From Zopfochytrium polystomum (lineage: Eukaryota > Chytridiomycota > Chytridiomycetes > Chytridiales > Chytridiaceae): a stretch of 64,000 bases of DNA. The notes under the pieces were generated by a model. That model ran no database searches, was not told the DNA's origin, and was given only the letters and a program-made list of their open reading frames with translations. A program made the translations under genes and the position numbers. The stretch lies in the NCBI GenBank assembly GCA_025765615.1, contig JAIVFJ010000017.1:62001-126000 (forward strand). The letters run 5' to 3'. Below are positions 44,005-55,792 of the stretch, one piece after another; positions within the stretch are counted from its first letter, which is position 1; each line of letters begins with the position of its first letter.

Positions 44005-47000
44005 TCACCGCCTGCCCTTCTTGCCCCCTTTCCTCGCACCGCCCATCGCCTTCTTCGGCGCCCCTCCATCCGCACCCTTCGCCCGCTTACGCCCTCCACC
44101 CGGTCCATCCGCACCCCGCTTGCGCTTCACACCACCAGCGCGGCCTGCGATGCCGCCTACGACCACCGCCAACATCGTCGTCGTCGTCACCATCCATCAA
44201 GAAATCAACGAGCCCGTCGCCGTCATCGCCGTCGTCGTCATCCTCGCCACTGGCGCCGCCGCCGCCCCCCCCGCCTTCATCCTCGTCGGCGCGGTCGATC
44301 AGCGTTTCGAACTCGTCCATGGCCGCGAACGGCCCTGCGGCGCCACCCGCCCCACCGCCGCCGTCGTCGCTGTCATCGCCGTCGCCGCCGGCGCGGTGCC
44401 GCCGCGTGAAGTAGTCGCCCTTGTAACCGAGGGCGGCGGCGGTCCGCGCAAGCTGCCGCAGCTTGCGTGGCGGCTGGCGCGGTTTCGCGTCGGCGTCCGC
44501 TGGTGCGGGCGCTGACGCTTGGCCAGTGCCATCTTCGTCGTCGTCGTCGTCGAGGCCGTCCAGGGCGGCAAAGCTGTCCTCGTCGTCGTCGTCTTCCCAC
44601 GCGTCGTCGCCGTCGTCGACGATTTCTGCGCCGTTGTCAGCACCGTCGGCGGCAAAATCAGCCTCCTCGGCGTCCTCGTCGCCGTCGTCGCCATCGGCGT
44701 CCGATCCCATGGCCTCAGCGAGCGCCGCCAGGTCGACGTCGTCATCAGCATCGTCGTCGTCGCCGCCGTCATCGTCTTCTTTATCGCCTTTGGTGGGGAA
44801 GCCCACGCTGCGCTGCATCGCCTCCCAGATTTCATCCTCGTCAAGCGACTCGGCGTCGTCGTCGCCGTCGACGTCGTCGGCATCGCCACCGCCGGGTGCC
44901 TCGGCCACGCGGCCGCGGCGAGGCCCCTTGTCCGCGTCATAGTCCTCGTCGTTGACCCTCCGCAAAGCCTTGCGTGGCGCCCACACGCTTTAGCTGCTGC
45001 TCCTCGACACGCTTGCTGTGGAAAAATTCGTAGAAGAATTGCTGGAAAAAAGAACAGAATAAGAGAGAGTGGCCGTTTAGACTGATAAAAAAAAATACCT
45101 CGCCCCAAGAAAGCGACGCTCGTGAACAACACCGAAAGAAGAAAAAAAAAAAAAAAAAAAAAAATAGTGCGGCGGCTGCGTTACATTACCTCATCCGCCG
45201 GAATGTTTTGCTTCTTCTTGATCATCCACCGGTAAGATCCGACCGGGTGATCGTCCATCCTCGTCTTCTGGCCGTCCTCGAGCACCACGACGCTCTTCTT
45301 CTTCCCCGCCGCAACAAACCGCTCCTCGTCGTCCGCGTACGCTAAGTCCTCGTCTTCGTCTTTTGCCGTCGGGGGCCGCGCCTGCATAATGCTGGAGCCG
45401 CGGTGGAGGACAGCGCTGACTTGCTTCGGGTTCTTGTACACGAAGCGATCCAAGAACCGCGCGAGTGTGTGGTTTTGGAGTGGGTCGTAGGCGGTCGCGG
45501 AGCGTGGGGCTTCGATTGGCTTGGAGGAGAGCAGCGTGCGTGCAAAGAGACTCACTGTTGGGTGATAATGGCGCGAGAGAGCCACCTGCAACATTGAGGA
45601 AATCACATCGAGTGGTAAACAGCACAGCACAGGTTAATGCAATCGCGCCCAGGAGGGAAACGAAGATAAAAGTAATTCTACCGACCAGTTCCCACAAGCA
45701 GGACTCCTCAGCCTTGCAAAACAGGGGCTCCCGTTTCCTTGGGTCGTACCCGCCATCCTTTCCGTCTGACAATTCCTCTGGCTGAGTTACCAACGCCCAG
45801 ATACCCGGCCGCCGCCGCGCCAGGTCGCCGATGAGGAACAGGGCCGCGCACGCAAAGGATGCGCTTGCGCCAGCCACCATACCGCTGACCGTCGCCTGGA
45901 GGATTCGCTTTGTGAAAGCTTTCGCCCTTGCGTCGGACACGTCCGCACGAAGGGCTCGGTGGAGAAGGTTAAAGTAAGCGGGGAGTCGGGAGGTGGCGGT
46001 GGCGAGTCGGCGGTCGGTGAGGGTATCGTAGAGGACGCGGTAGAATCTGTTGGTGAGTGTTGCGTAGATTTTGGCGACTTCGGCGGACGGGGTACCGGGA
46101 GCGGAGGAGGCGGAGGGTTCGGTGACGGGGGCGCCCTGATCGGTGCCAGCAGAGCCGTGGTGGATGACGCATTGGAATATCAGAGTCAATGCCTGGATGC
46201 TGACGTTGAAAGCTCGCTTCTGAAGATGCGGCGTGACACGCAGCGAAAAGAGCGTCCATATGAGCAGCAAAGACAGACGGTGAAAGATTGGCGTAGGGAA
46301 ACGCGCGATTGATGCCGGTGAGCAAGCTGGCCATCATGCGTGCATCGATGCCGCCGATTGCGGAGGCCGCCGAAATAGTCGCCGTCTCAATATCTGCTGC
46401 TGTCGGCTGTTTCCCCTTTTTTTTTTCGGCCGCGTGCTCCTGCTGCTGCCTGTTAAACTTTTCGTGCTTGGCTGCGGCGGTGGTTTTTGCTCCCTTCACG
46501 AGAATGTCGAAAAAGGCAAAATAGACCGAAACAAGATAGCCGGCAACGGCAACGTCTGCGTCGCGATTCGAAAGGGGAATTTGACTCAGCGTGCCTAGCG
46601 CTGTTAGTCTTGCTCGGCTACCGACGGCCGACCGAAAGAGGAAACGCTCAATGTCCTTCACAACAACCAATTTCATCGCAGGATGTTTGACGAGGACGTT
46701 GCTCACAAGGAGGAAAGACGCCTTGGATGCCACTTTGCCATCAGTGTCGCCAAGCTTGTTGATCAGCAGTGAGAGCAAGTTGGCCTCTTGCTCTGGTTTG
46801 GCCACCAAAAGCTCGCAAATGTAAAAAAGCGCCTTGCTTTTGACGTACGAAAGCGGATCTTTGGATAGTTCCTGAAACGCAAAGTGAATCCCAAATCATG
46901 AATGCTTCATTTCAAACAGACTTACGAACCTCGAGAAGCTGCAGAAACTCGAAATACAGCTTTTTGAGCTGGTCTTCGAAGTACCACATAATGAGATGCC

Positions 47001-48416
47001 GCTCGGTGACGTCAGAGGAAAATAGCGGCCGGTCGCGGAAGTACTTCAATCGGACATCCGGCAATAATGAGCCACCGATGATCAAGTCTTTCAGCGCGTC
47101 GACTGCGAGCATGGCTTCTCTTCTTGCCTTTGCTTGGGCCATTCCATGAACAAGTTGGTCGCGCAAAAGAGGGAGTGTGTGCAAAGGCGATTCTTGGACC
47201 ATGAGGATGATCGCCGAGACTTTGTCAGTCGTTGTTCCAGACTTTAGAACCGTGGAAATAAACTTCCGTTCTGAGGATGACGGCGCGGAGCGAGACTTCT
47301 CGGCCGCCTTGGTTGGATTGTTGTAAAGCTCGAGTTCGCGATCAAAAAGCAATTTCGCGTTGGCGAACGCCAGTTGAATGCGAGGCTCATCGGCGGGCGT
47401 GTAGGATGCAACATCTGGGATCGGGAGCAAACGAGTCGCGTGCCACACTGGAAGGGGCGCTATCAGCAAGCGATTCTGCAGCTTTGGAGGCATCGTGGCT
47501 GGTGTGGGTTTTGCAGTTTTCGATGTGTCCCGTCCCAGTGGCTGCTCCAACATGCTTTCATCGCTGTCTTCGCCGTATCCAGATTCATCGTCAGAGCCCT
47601 CGTCGTCCTCTTCATCGTCCGAGGCGATTGGAACAGCCGACTTTGACGGATCGATCTTGTTCGCCAGCATGAAACCCTTCAATTCAGCGAGAACATCCTA
47701 CAAGGACAAGTGAGCACATTGACTCACAAGGACATAAGAGCTGCTTACCCCGTCATCGACAGTCACTGCAGCTGCCTTGCCGCGAGTTTTCGCAGCCCCG
47801 GTTTCGTCTTCCGAGTCCGAGATGACGTCCTCAATCAGCTCCAGATCGTCTTCGGTTCCTCCTAGCGCCAATATCTCTGCCCGAAGCACCTGTATCTTCT
47901 TGCTGCTGGGTTTACTGGTGGAATCGGTGGATCCCTTCGAGACGAGGCTTGATTTTGTGCTTCCAGTTCCTGCGCTGAGCTGCGTTCTTCTTGGGATCGT
48001 TCACCTTGGCGTTTTTATCCGAGGCAGCCGGCCCACTTCCACTCTTCTTCGAGGATGCTGATGCGTTGGCTTTTCCAGGAATCACCTTCTTCGGGTCCTT
48101 TGATGCAGATGCTGCCGGTGCCGACGCGTTCTTTGCCTGCTTTGCGGAGGCATGGGCGGGCGACGACGGAGCGGCGGCGGCGGCCGTTTCCAGGTCCTCC
48201 TGCTTCTTCTTCTTGTTCTTCCCGCCCGCCTTCTTCGACGCAGCGAACTGAGCCTCCGACAGCTTAAGCAGCGCTTTGATGTCGTCATGCAAGGAGGTGT
48301 TTTTCGTCGCCGTCGTCGTGGCCGAACTACCTCTGCCGCCAGCGCCCGATCCGCTGCCCAGGCCGGGTAACTTTGGCACCCCCGTCGGCCGCCTTCTTCC
48401 CCTTGTTACCGCCCAT
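44005..48416 (-). CDS. MAK21: Ribosome biogenesis protein MAK21/NOC1 (CBF family; frame errors present)
   Basis: Read from ATG 48416 to the stop at 44005 with introns near 47750-47700, 46925-46875, 45685-45592 and 45185-45040. It opens with a Lys-rich tail (MGGNKGKKAADG), then TSLHDDIKALLKLSEAQF, a long HEAT-like helical part (RHLIMWYFEDQLKKLYFEFLQLLE; KSKALFYICELLVAKPEQEANLL; KVASKASFLLVSNVLVKHP), and the CBF domain (FYRVLYDTLTDRRLATATSRLPAYFNLLHRALRADV...AKAFTKRILQ; DPLQNHTLARFLDRFVYKNPK; then the segment ending DDHPVGSYRWMIKKK). A very acidic Asp-rich tail and a final basic Gly/Lys tail follow. NOC1 works with NOC2 in nucleolar 60S pre-ribosome export. One-base frame changes sit at C5 (48378-48382), T4 (47953-47956), A4 (46246-46249) and near 44160; the conserved text continues across each, so the gene is likely intact. 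Confidence 0.9.
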
Positions 48417-48795
48417 GTCAGAAAAAAGAAAGAAAGAAAGGTGTCTGGCTCTGACCTGACAAGGTGCGGTGCCTTCCCCGACAATTCAACTCTCCCTTCC
48501 AGAATATACGCGACTCCAACCCGTCCGTTTTTGGCGCAAAAACACCCTATCACTCGTTCAATTGTAATGGTCCCCGCCCACTTAACTTCAAAAGTTTCTG
48601 GAGCAGCTTCTGGAAGAAGCTGCAGGCCGCATTCGTGCCCAAACCCTGCCGTTCCGTGCGTGTCTGGAAGCTTCGTCGCCATTGGGCGGGCAAGCGGATT
48701 CCCCAATTCAAAATAAATAGTCGCTAGGCACGCACACACGCACATAAAGCACAAAGCACGTTCGTAGCTTTTTTCAGTTTGCACAGGAAGGCACA
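48417..48795. promoter_or_regulatory. Divergent promoter between MAK21 and the chitin deacetylase
   Basis: The two genes start 379 bases apart on opposite strands. A TATA-like AAAATAAATAG at 48710-48720 sits about 76 bases before the deacetylase ATG, a suitable distance for its transcription start. A partly palindromic TTCTGGAGCAGCTTCTGGAA lies at about 48595-48615. Regulators are unknown. Confidence 0.5.
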
Positions 48796-49982
48796 ATGAC
48801 TGCGTCTCCTCTTCTCTCGGCCCTCCTGCTCTCTCAGCTCGCCGCTTTGGCTGCAAATGCCTTAAGCCTCCCGCAGGCCGCCGCTGGGGACTTCGACGCG
48901 TCTGTTGCCGACCTCGCTGGGTTCGAGGGACCCGTGCTTGAAAGGCGAGGAGGAAACGGCTACTACGGAGCACCAGGCTACTACGGCTCGGCGCCCGCAA
49001 CCAGTACCTCCGCAGCTCCCACTACTACCGCCAAGTCAACGAAGACATGCACTCCGACACCTTCAGGTTTACCAGTCTCTACGAACAGCGCCTGCGGAGC
49101 CGGAGTCGCCCAATGTCCTTTGGTGAGTAGTCCCTGATCGATAGTGGGACAGGTTCCATAGCCTTCCTCCCCCCAGTGCTGAATCCCACTCCGCAACAAA
49201 AGGGTCTCTGCTGCTCTCAATACGGATACTGCGGCTCGTCCAGCCCAAACTGCGGAACCGGCTGCCAATCCGCCTACGGCGACTGCGCGGGGCAGCAGCC
49301 GCGGTACACAAAGATGAACGTCGTCTACCAATGCACCGTACCCAACACGGTAGCGATCACGTTCGACGACGGGCCTTACACGTCCATGTCCACGATCGCA
49401 AACGCGTTCAGCGCGGCGGGGGGAAAGACGACGTTTTTCCTGAACGGCAACAACTGGGGGTGCATCTACGACCGAGCGGACGACCTTCTCGCGGCGTACC
49501 AGGCGGGCCACCTTATCGGCAGCCACACGTGGAGCCACAAGTCGCTGGTGAAGTTGACGGCGGCGGGGCTGTTCAGCGAGCTGAGCCGGGTCGACGAGGC
49601 GATACAAAAGATCACCGGAGCGCTGCCGCTATATTTCCGGCCGCCGTTCGGCGACTACAACAAGACGGCGATGGACTTTGCGTTTGCGGTGCGCGGGTAC
49701 TCGCATTTTGTGCTGTGGGATAAGACGCCGCAGGAGTTTGGGACGGACGCGTCGTGCGCGAACGAGAAGAGCACGTACGAGGACACGGACGCCAGCGAGT
49801 CGCACATTTTCTTGCAGCACTCGACGGACCAGCTGACCGTCAACGTCATGGTGCCGTTCATCATTGACTGGGCGCAGCGGCGAGGCCTCAAGATGGTTAC
49901 TGTGGCGGAATGTCTCGGTGACACGACGCCTTACAGAGACGTAAAGAGCCCCTCCGCGAGGGACAGCACGTGGGTGTGCTAA
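48796..49982 (+). CDS. Chitin deacetylase: CBM18 chitin-binding module plus CE4 polysaccharide deacetylase
   Basis: Exons 48796-49122 and 49203-49982 give about 368 residues. A signal peptide (LLSALLLSQLAALAANALS) is followed by a Thr/Ser linker and a hevein-type CBM18 split by the intron: CGAGVAQCPL then GLCCSQYGYCGSSSPNCGTGCQSAYGDC. The CE4 domain has all five motifs: TFDDGP (base and metal Asp), SHTWSH (metal His), RPPFGDYN, FVLWDKTP, and a final IFLQHS with the catalytic-acid His. It removes acetyl groups from chitin in the cell wall or outside it. The acceptor at 49202 (AAAAG) is chosen because it keeps frame and rebuilds the hevein spacing; the nearer CCCCAG at 49176 leads to a stop. 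Confidence 0.93.
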
Positions 49983-50045
49983 ATGTCAAAGCCGACTCGA
50001 GTTTTGCGCTTCCTGTGGCTGAAACACTCGCCTTAAAGTAGACTC

Positions 50046-50051
50046 AATAAA
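50046..50051 (+). terminator. Polyadenylation signal AATAAA
   Basis: AATAAA lies about 64 bases after the deacetylase stop codon, a usual place for 3' end cleavage signals. Confidence 0.5.
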
Positions 50052-50154
50052 GAACATGACTTAATTCATCCATAATGCCTGACGAATTGCTAAAAAAACA
50101 GTTCAAGGAAGGGAGCCAGAGCGCCCCTATTCGCTACGTCTCCTCTTTCACCTT

Positions 50155-52123
50155 TCACGACAACCAAGACTGCTCTTGAGGGGGTGCCCACTTGGTCGTG
50201 ACCTTCTTCACGTACGTGAAGAATTGGACTGCTCCCTCGCCGGTAATGTCAGAGTCCCCAAACTTGGACCTGTTGATCCCCCCGAACGAGAACGGCTCTG
50301 TGGAGGCACGGGCAAAAGTGTGTCATAAAAAATGCTGGTTGAATCTTCACACTCGAAACAGAAACTAACCACGTGGAACGGGCACGCCAATGTTAACGCC
50401 AATCATTCCGGCGCTAAATCGGCGTTGGAACCAGTCAGCGACGCCGCCGTCTGAAGTGTATACCGCCGCTGTAATTACAAATTTTCAATTGTCAGAACGT
50501 TGAGAGTGGAGAACACTCAAAAACTTGTGCCCAAAAGCGACAGTTACCAGCATTCCCGTACGGGTTCGCGTTTTCGATCGCGACGGCTTCTTCCTTGCTC
50601 GCGACTTCCAGCACGCTTAAAACGGGACCAAAGATCTCATCGTGCAAGGCAGCGTCGGCCTTATTCTTGTGCAGCAACACCGTGGGACCGACCCACGACC
50701 CGCTCTTCTGCGAAGCAGCCCAGCCGCGGCCGTCGAGCAGCACCGTGGCGCCGACCTTCTCCGCGCCGTCGATATAGCCGAGGATCCTCTTCTGCGACGC
50801 GGTGTCGATGACAGGTCCGACTTGCCCGGGCGCCTGGCCGGGAGTCAGCGCCGATGCGATTTCGACGATCTTGGCGAGCAGAGCCGGCTGCGGCCCGACG
50901 GTGAGCAGCACGGACGCGGCCATGCATCGCTGGCCAGAGCATCCTGCGAACGAGTTGACAATGTCCTGGGCGGCCATGACGACGTTGCAGTCCGGGTAGG
51001 CGACGAGGTGGTTTTTAGCGCCGCCAAGAGGCGAGGACGCGTTTGCCGAGGCTGCGGCCGCGCTTTTCGAGGAGTTCGGCGACGTGCGAGGTGCCCACAA
51101 AGGTGAGCGCTTTGACGCTGGGGTGGTCGCAGAGGAGGGTGGCGGTTTCGGCGCCGCCGTGGACGATGTTGAAGACGCCGGGGGGCAGGCCGGCTTCGCG
51201 GAGGAGAGAGGCGACGCGTGTCATGGTGAGCGGCACTTTTTCCGATGGTTTGAGGACCACCGTATTCCCAAGCGTTAGCGCGATTGGCAGAGTCCACATA
51301 GGGCACCCTAACATTCCGGTGAATTGAGCGATGCGCTTTTTGAACAATTCGCCCTACATGAACGGGAAGTTGAAAGGAACGATGGACGCCACGACGCCGA
51401 GCGGAAGCCGCATGTCCCTGCACGTCACTGTCACATAAACCCAGGCTCAGGGCACCTTCTACACTCATTTCTTGGCTATCGACTCCACTCACCTCCCCGT
51501 GAAACATCCAAGATCTTGCCCTGAATCAGCTGAGGCAAAGAGATGGCGTACTCGACAGTCTCGTTCCCTTTAGCAATGTCTCCAAATGCCTCGGTCCGAT
51601 TCTTTTAGATTGAAGTCCACGATTTATCCAGTCAGTTTACAGGTGTAGCCAGTGCAAGATCCCACGCCAACCCGAACCTTTCCGTGTTCCATGACAATCA
51701 GGTCAGCAAGCTCGTCCTGGTGCTTGACGACGAGCTGATGGAAGCGGATCATCACTTGGGCACGGTCCTTCACAGTGCGGTTGCTGCATTACATGATTTC
51801 CCAACGTCAATCAGAACCTGAAGAAGCCATCGATGGACAGCAGCCGCAAGCGCCGCTTATCAGCCATGCAACGAAGAAGCTCACCTCCATCCTTCAAACG
51901 CCTTCTCGGCCGCAGCGACGGCGAGATCTACGTCGTGCCTCTTGCTCTTTGGGGTGTACGCGATGGTCTCCCCCGTCGCAGGGTTTGTGACGGCGATGTA
52001 GTTGGCAGCAAGGTCTTCCGGCGTGGACGACGGCGCGCTCGCGGAGAGGGCGACGTTGGCGCCGTCGATGTAGTTCTGGAGTGGAGAGGGAGCCATAGAT
52101 AAGATTGTGGTCGTCAGGCTCAT
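50155..52123 (-). CDS. Methylmalonate-semialdehyde dehydrogenase, ALDH6 family (multi-exon; frame errors)
   Basis: Reads NYIDGANVALSAS and EDLAANYIAVTNPATGETIAYTP at the start, then NRTVKDRAQVMIRFHQLV, LPLGVVASIVPFNFPFM, GNTVVLKPSEKVPLTM, GVFNIVHGG, ALTFVGTS, and the catalytic-Cys region FAGCSGQRCMAASV, then HDEIFGPVLSVLEV and PFSFGGINRSKFGD...FFTYVKKVTTKW. These are ALDH6A1 features (CoA-dependent oxidation of malonate and methylmalonate semialdehyde in valine and pyrimidine breakdown, normally mitochondrial). Introns interrupt it after EGWS, HGK, VSRG, NFPFM (a 50-base intron with TTAG acceptor near 51313), near 50550-50480 and 50370-50300. One-base shifts lie near 51310 (CCC) and 51035. 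No clear targeting peptide at the start (ATG 52123 or 52096). Confidence 0.9.
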
Positions 52124-52242
52124 TTCAATCGACAGGATGGCTCGTCTCGCGTGACACGGTTTTTTAAGGGCCGCCAGATCCAGACAATCTTATCAAACAG
52201 AGATGCTGCGCCGGCAACGGAATGGCATCTATTCCTTATTAT

Positions 52243-52752
52243 CTAGCACCCCATCATCACGAACCCGCTCCCCGAACCCTCCCGCACCGCGGCGTGCAGC
52301 TGAGCCAAAAACCATCCAACCCGTTCATCGCATCGGACCAGCCGATCCGCGTACGCGTCGAGCCCTTCCGCGACCCTGTTGCACGCCTCACCGCTGAGCA
52401 CGCACAGCGCGGCGAAATCGAAGCGGGAGTCCGCGATGGGTGCGAACGCGGTGTCCGGCGGAACCGACCAGCGCCAGGGGTCGTCGGCAGCAAGGAGGAG
52501 GGGCTCTGGCCCGTCGATCGTTGTTGTGAGGCGGGCGACCGCGGCGCGAAGGGCGGCAGTGAACGCTGCCGTGGAAGAGTGCTTGCCAAGAGAGAAGAGA
52601 TTCGTTTGAGAGCAGGTGTACCATGCACCAGGGAGGAGATTCTGCGGCGGTGACGTCTGTGGGGCATCCTCTGGGTGGATGATGAATGCCGCAGGGTCGA
52701 GCCGCACTGCGATACGGCCATCGGGAAGGCTGGCAATAGGTTCAACAGCCAT
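52243..52752 (-). CDS. Hypothetical protein, 169 residues
   Basis: Single-exon frame starting at ATG 52752 (MAVEPIASLPDGRIAVRLDPA). Text such as NLLPGAWYTCSQTNLFSLGKHSSTAAFTAALRAAVARL and a Trp-rich middle look coding, and the overlapping frames do not. I do not recognise the family. It lies between the MMSDH start (52123) and the PARP stop (53033), all on the minus strand. It could instead be part of a longer spliced gene. Confidence 0.45.
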   Translation of the reverse strand: MAVEPIASLPDGRIAVRLDPAAFIIHPEDAPQTSPPQNLLPGAWYTCSQTNLFSLGKHSSTAAFTAALRAAVARLTTTIDGPEPLLLAADDPWRWSVPPDTAFAPIADSRFDFAALCVLSGEACNRVAEGLDAYADRLVRCDERVGWFLAQLHAAVREGSGSGFVMMGC

Positions 52753-53032
52753 ATGCAGGCTGTGACGATCGGCGTGTTCTGCGCGAAACAATGCGGCGCA
52801 ACCACCATAATCTTGGCTTGCAAGGTTTTAGGGGACTGTATTATTCGTGGCTCTGCGTTTCAACAGCAGCAGCAGCAATCAAATTGAAGAATCAGATTGG
52901 ATAAGCAAAGAAGGAGTGTGGGTACAGTTCATGTCTTATCGAAGCTGCAAGGAGTGGAGTGCAAAGTGAAAGAAAAAAAGGGGGAAGTGAACAGACTAGG
53001 GTTAAATCAGTGGCGGATGAGAACCCTCAACT

Positions 53033-55644
53033 TCAGGGCCTCTCAATGACAACCACATATTTCATTCGAACTTGAGCCTGCGATCAAAAAGGATAAGTCA
53101 TACCCATGTGAGATGGTGCAGAAGTGCGAGCGGGGAGAAAGGAAAATTTCTCAAATTGAATCGCGCTCACCTCATCATAAACCAAATACTCGCTCTGGTT
53201 GAAGCTCGAACCTTTGTGCTCGGTCGGCTTCGGAACACCCACGGGCACGACGATGGGTCCGTACTCTCCGTCAATTGTGATATCAGCTGCGGAGTCAGGC
53301 TCCTGCGAGCCGCGTGCCACCACCGAGTCGAATCCGGCGGGGGCTTTGCGGAGCGACGAGTCGTCTCTGGTGATGGTGTATTCCTTGCCGAGAATGACCT
53401 AAAATTTGTTTTCTCAACCATGCGATCATCGGAAAAACCCCCCCCTCCACATCAAGAAGAAGTCGCACCTCGTTCAAGAACATGCAGCCTACGCTGCCGC
53501 TTGTGTAGCTGGTGAATCCAGTGTATCCGTAAGACTTGTTATTCTCGGAGGCAAAGTAGATGCCGCGGCCGACGCGACCGCCCGAGTGGGGCATGATACG
53601 AAGGCCTGTACTCAGGATAGCCGCCACGACGGCCACTGCAAAAATTCGCCTGTTAGAATGGGAACCGCGAAGAGAGAAGCTCTCGCGCTCGCATAGCAAT
53701 GTAAGCATACCTCCGGTTCCGTGCCACAGCAGCTTTCGGTTTCCAAGATGCTTGTACGCGTCCGCACGCTGCTTCTCACCCTGCCGGTCGATTCTGAACG
53801 CGTGCTTGACCTTGGGAGGCTTCCCGTAGGTGTGCGAAGCTGCTGTGTACTGTGAGATCCACTTGAACTCGTCGGATGACGGGTCAACAGGAGTGATGTT
53901 GTTTTTGAGTGACTCGTAGTCCGACGTTATCTTGTCTTTGGGGATCATGTTTGTGACCTGAGCATTACCGAACGAAGGGAGTCAAATCGGAAATTCAAGA
54001 ATAAGGTTGCAAATGGAAAATAGTACTGAAAGAAACAAAACTCGCCTTGTCTTGCAAGGACTGAGCGATTTCAATATCACCCAGCGTGTTCAACAGATCG
54101 ATTTTCTTCTGCAGCGTGGCCACATCCGATATGACAGGGGGCACCCTCCTCCCGAACGAGTGCGGAATCAGCGTGTAGAATTTGCTGGTAAGTCTCTCGA
54201 GGGTTGAAGAGGCAGGTTTAGTCTTATCCAGCTCTGCCTGAAGTTCCTCAAGCACGGTGAACCCGGACTTGATCTGGTTTTTGGAGAGCTTGCCCAGTGG
54301 CATCTTGTTGACGTCGATCTCCATGTCGCGCATCGCGGACACAAACATGTCGGGGTTGAATATGAGTTGGATAAGGTACTGGACAGACTTGGGCAGAGTG
54401 CACTCCGAGTCGGGGAGGGTTGCGGGTTTTGCTGCCGGTTTCTTCTCCTCTGGCTCTTCCTCCGGCTCATCTGAGTGGTCCATCTCAATAAGGGTGTACT
54501 TTCCGGTCTTTGGAACTGTGCATGATAGAGGTTTGCCGAAGAATTTCGTCATTACGTAATTATCGACATTATACCGAAAGTGAAAGCCTTACCAAATGAA
54601 TCTCTGCTTTCCCAATCGTTTGACGTCTTGTCCTTGAACTTCTTCTTAAAATTCTTTATCGCATCGGCCACGTTTGTAGAAGTTTGGTACCCGTCCATGC
54701 CTCGCTCGCCAACTCGACCCCATCTATCGTAAAAGGAAGAGTTTTTTACAAAGTTGCAGAAACACTCCCGTCGCAGCCTACCTAGTATAAACAGTATAAG
54801 AACCACCGTTCTTCACCAGCTGCAGCACGTAAAACTTGTTGTTGTTCGCCGAAATATTCGTTTGATTCAGCATCACCCCGTAGTCCTGTGCGGGAAGAGA
54901 TTAAATGACTCTGGGCCTCGGGCGAAAAAAAAAAAAGGAGGGGGGGTGAGGTGGGGCGGAGGGGAGTTGGAGGCGAAGAGAGGGCATCTGCAGCAACGCA
55001 TTGGAACAAGCAGCCTTCACCTCGTACACTTCAGCGGTCCCGTTGTGCGTGAAGCACTCGTCGACTTTGATCTTCGCCTTCTTCGCGACGGGCGACTTGA
55101 TCTCCTCTGCCGCCTTTCGCTTCCCCGAAGCCTTCTTCTTGGGGGCGGCCGCCTCCTCCTCCTCCTCCGCGTCTGGCTTTGCGGCTGCAGGGGCCTCGCC
55201 ATCGGGCGGCGCGCCACCGCCGCCAGCCTTAAGCGCTTCCGTAAGGCGATCGGCGAGCTCCTGCTTCCTTCCCTTTGCGCTGAGGCCGCGCTTTTCGAGC
55301 TCCTCCTTCAGCTCGGCGACGGTCATTGCGGCGACGTCGTCGGCGGTGAGCGCGCCATCGCCATCGCCATCGCCCTCGCCCGCGTCCTCGTTGCCGGCGC
55401 CGTCGGCCGGCGCGGGATCGGCGGTGTCGGCGGCGGGTTTGGAGGCGGAGGCGGCGGGCGCGGGGGCGTCTCCGTCGTCGAGGCTGTGGAGGAGACGCAG
55501 GATGAGCTCGTCCTTGGAGCCGGTGGCGTCCAGGTTGCGGCGGCGCAGGTGGTCCTTGAGCGCGTCAAGGACCTCCGTGTTGTTGTCCGCATCGGCGGAC
55601 GTCGCGGCCGGGGCCGTCGTGCGCGTGGAGCGTTTCGGCGGCAT
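53033..55644 (-). CDS. Poly(ADP-ribose) polymerase with two SAP domains and a WGR domain
   Basis: Starts MPPKRST at 55644. Two SAP DNA-binding motifs (about residues 24-54, VLDALKDHLRRRNLDATGSKDELILRLL, and 104-138, MTVAELKEELEKRGLSAKGRKQELADRL) are followed by a Lys-rich nuclear signal (PKKKASGKRKAAEE), a WGR domain (WGRVGERG, VADAIKNFKKKFKDKT, YTLIEMD), the helical regulatory domain (MPLGKLSKNQIKSGFTVLEELQAEL, FYTLIPHSFG) and the catalytic domain. The H-Y-E triad is complete: LLWHGTG, GRGIYFASENNKSYGYT and SEYLVYDEVQ-type NQSEYLVYDEV, so it should make poly(ADP-ribose) from NAD+ at DNA breaks. It ends YVVVIERP at 53033. About six introns; frames look intact. The SAP-SAP-WGR order is that of plant SAP-type PARPs, not the BRCT type of filamentous ascomycetes. 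Confidence 0.95.
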
Positions 55645-55792
55645 CGACTGTTTCAGTTTGATTGCTCGCCCTTCACACACACACACACGGGTTGCAAAAT
55701 TCGAAGGTTGCCGCCAAACTTTGCTCAGGGCGAATTTTCGCTGCACCGCAAAAATCTCGATGCTCTCATGCGCGCACGCACCCCCACGCACG

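Noticed and set aside
44463..45085. Plus-strand frames of 160-190 codons rich in Ser, Val or Arg
   Set aside because: They are the antisense of the Asp-rich tail of MAK21; the repetitive GAC/GTC codons keep several frames open.
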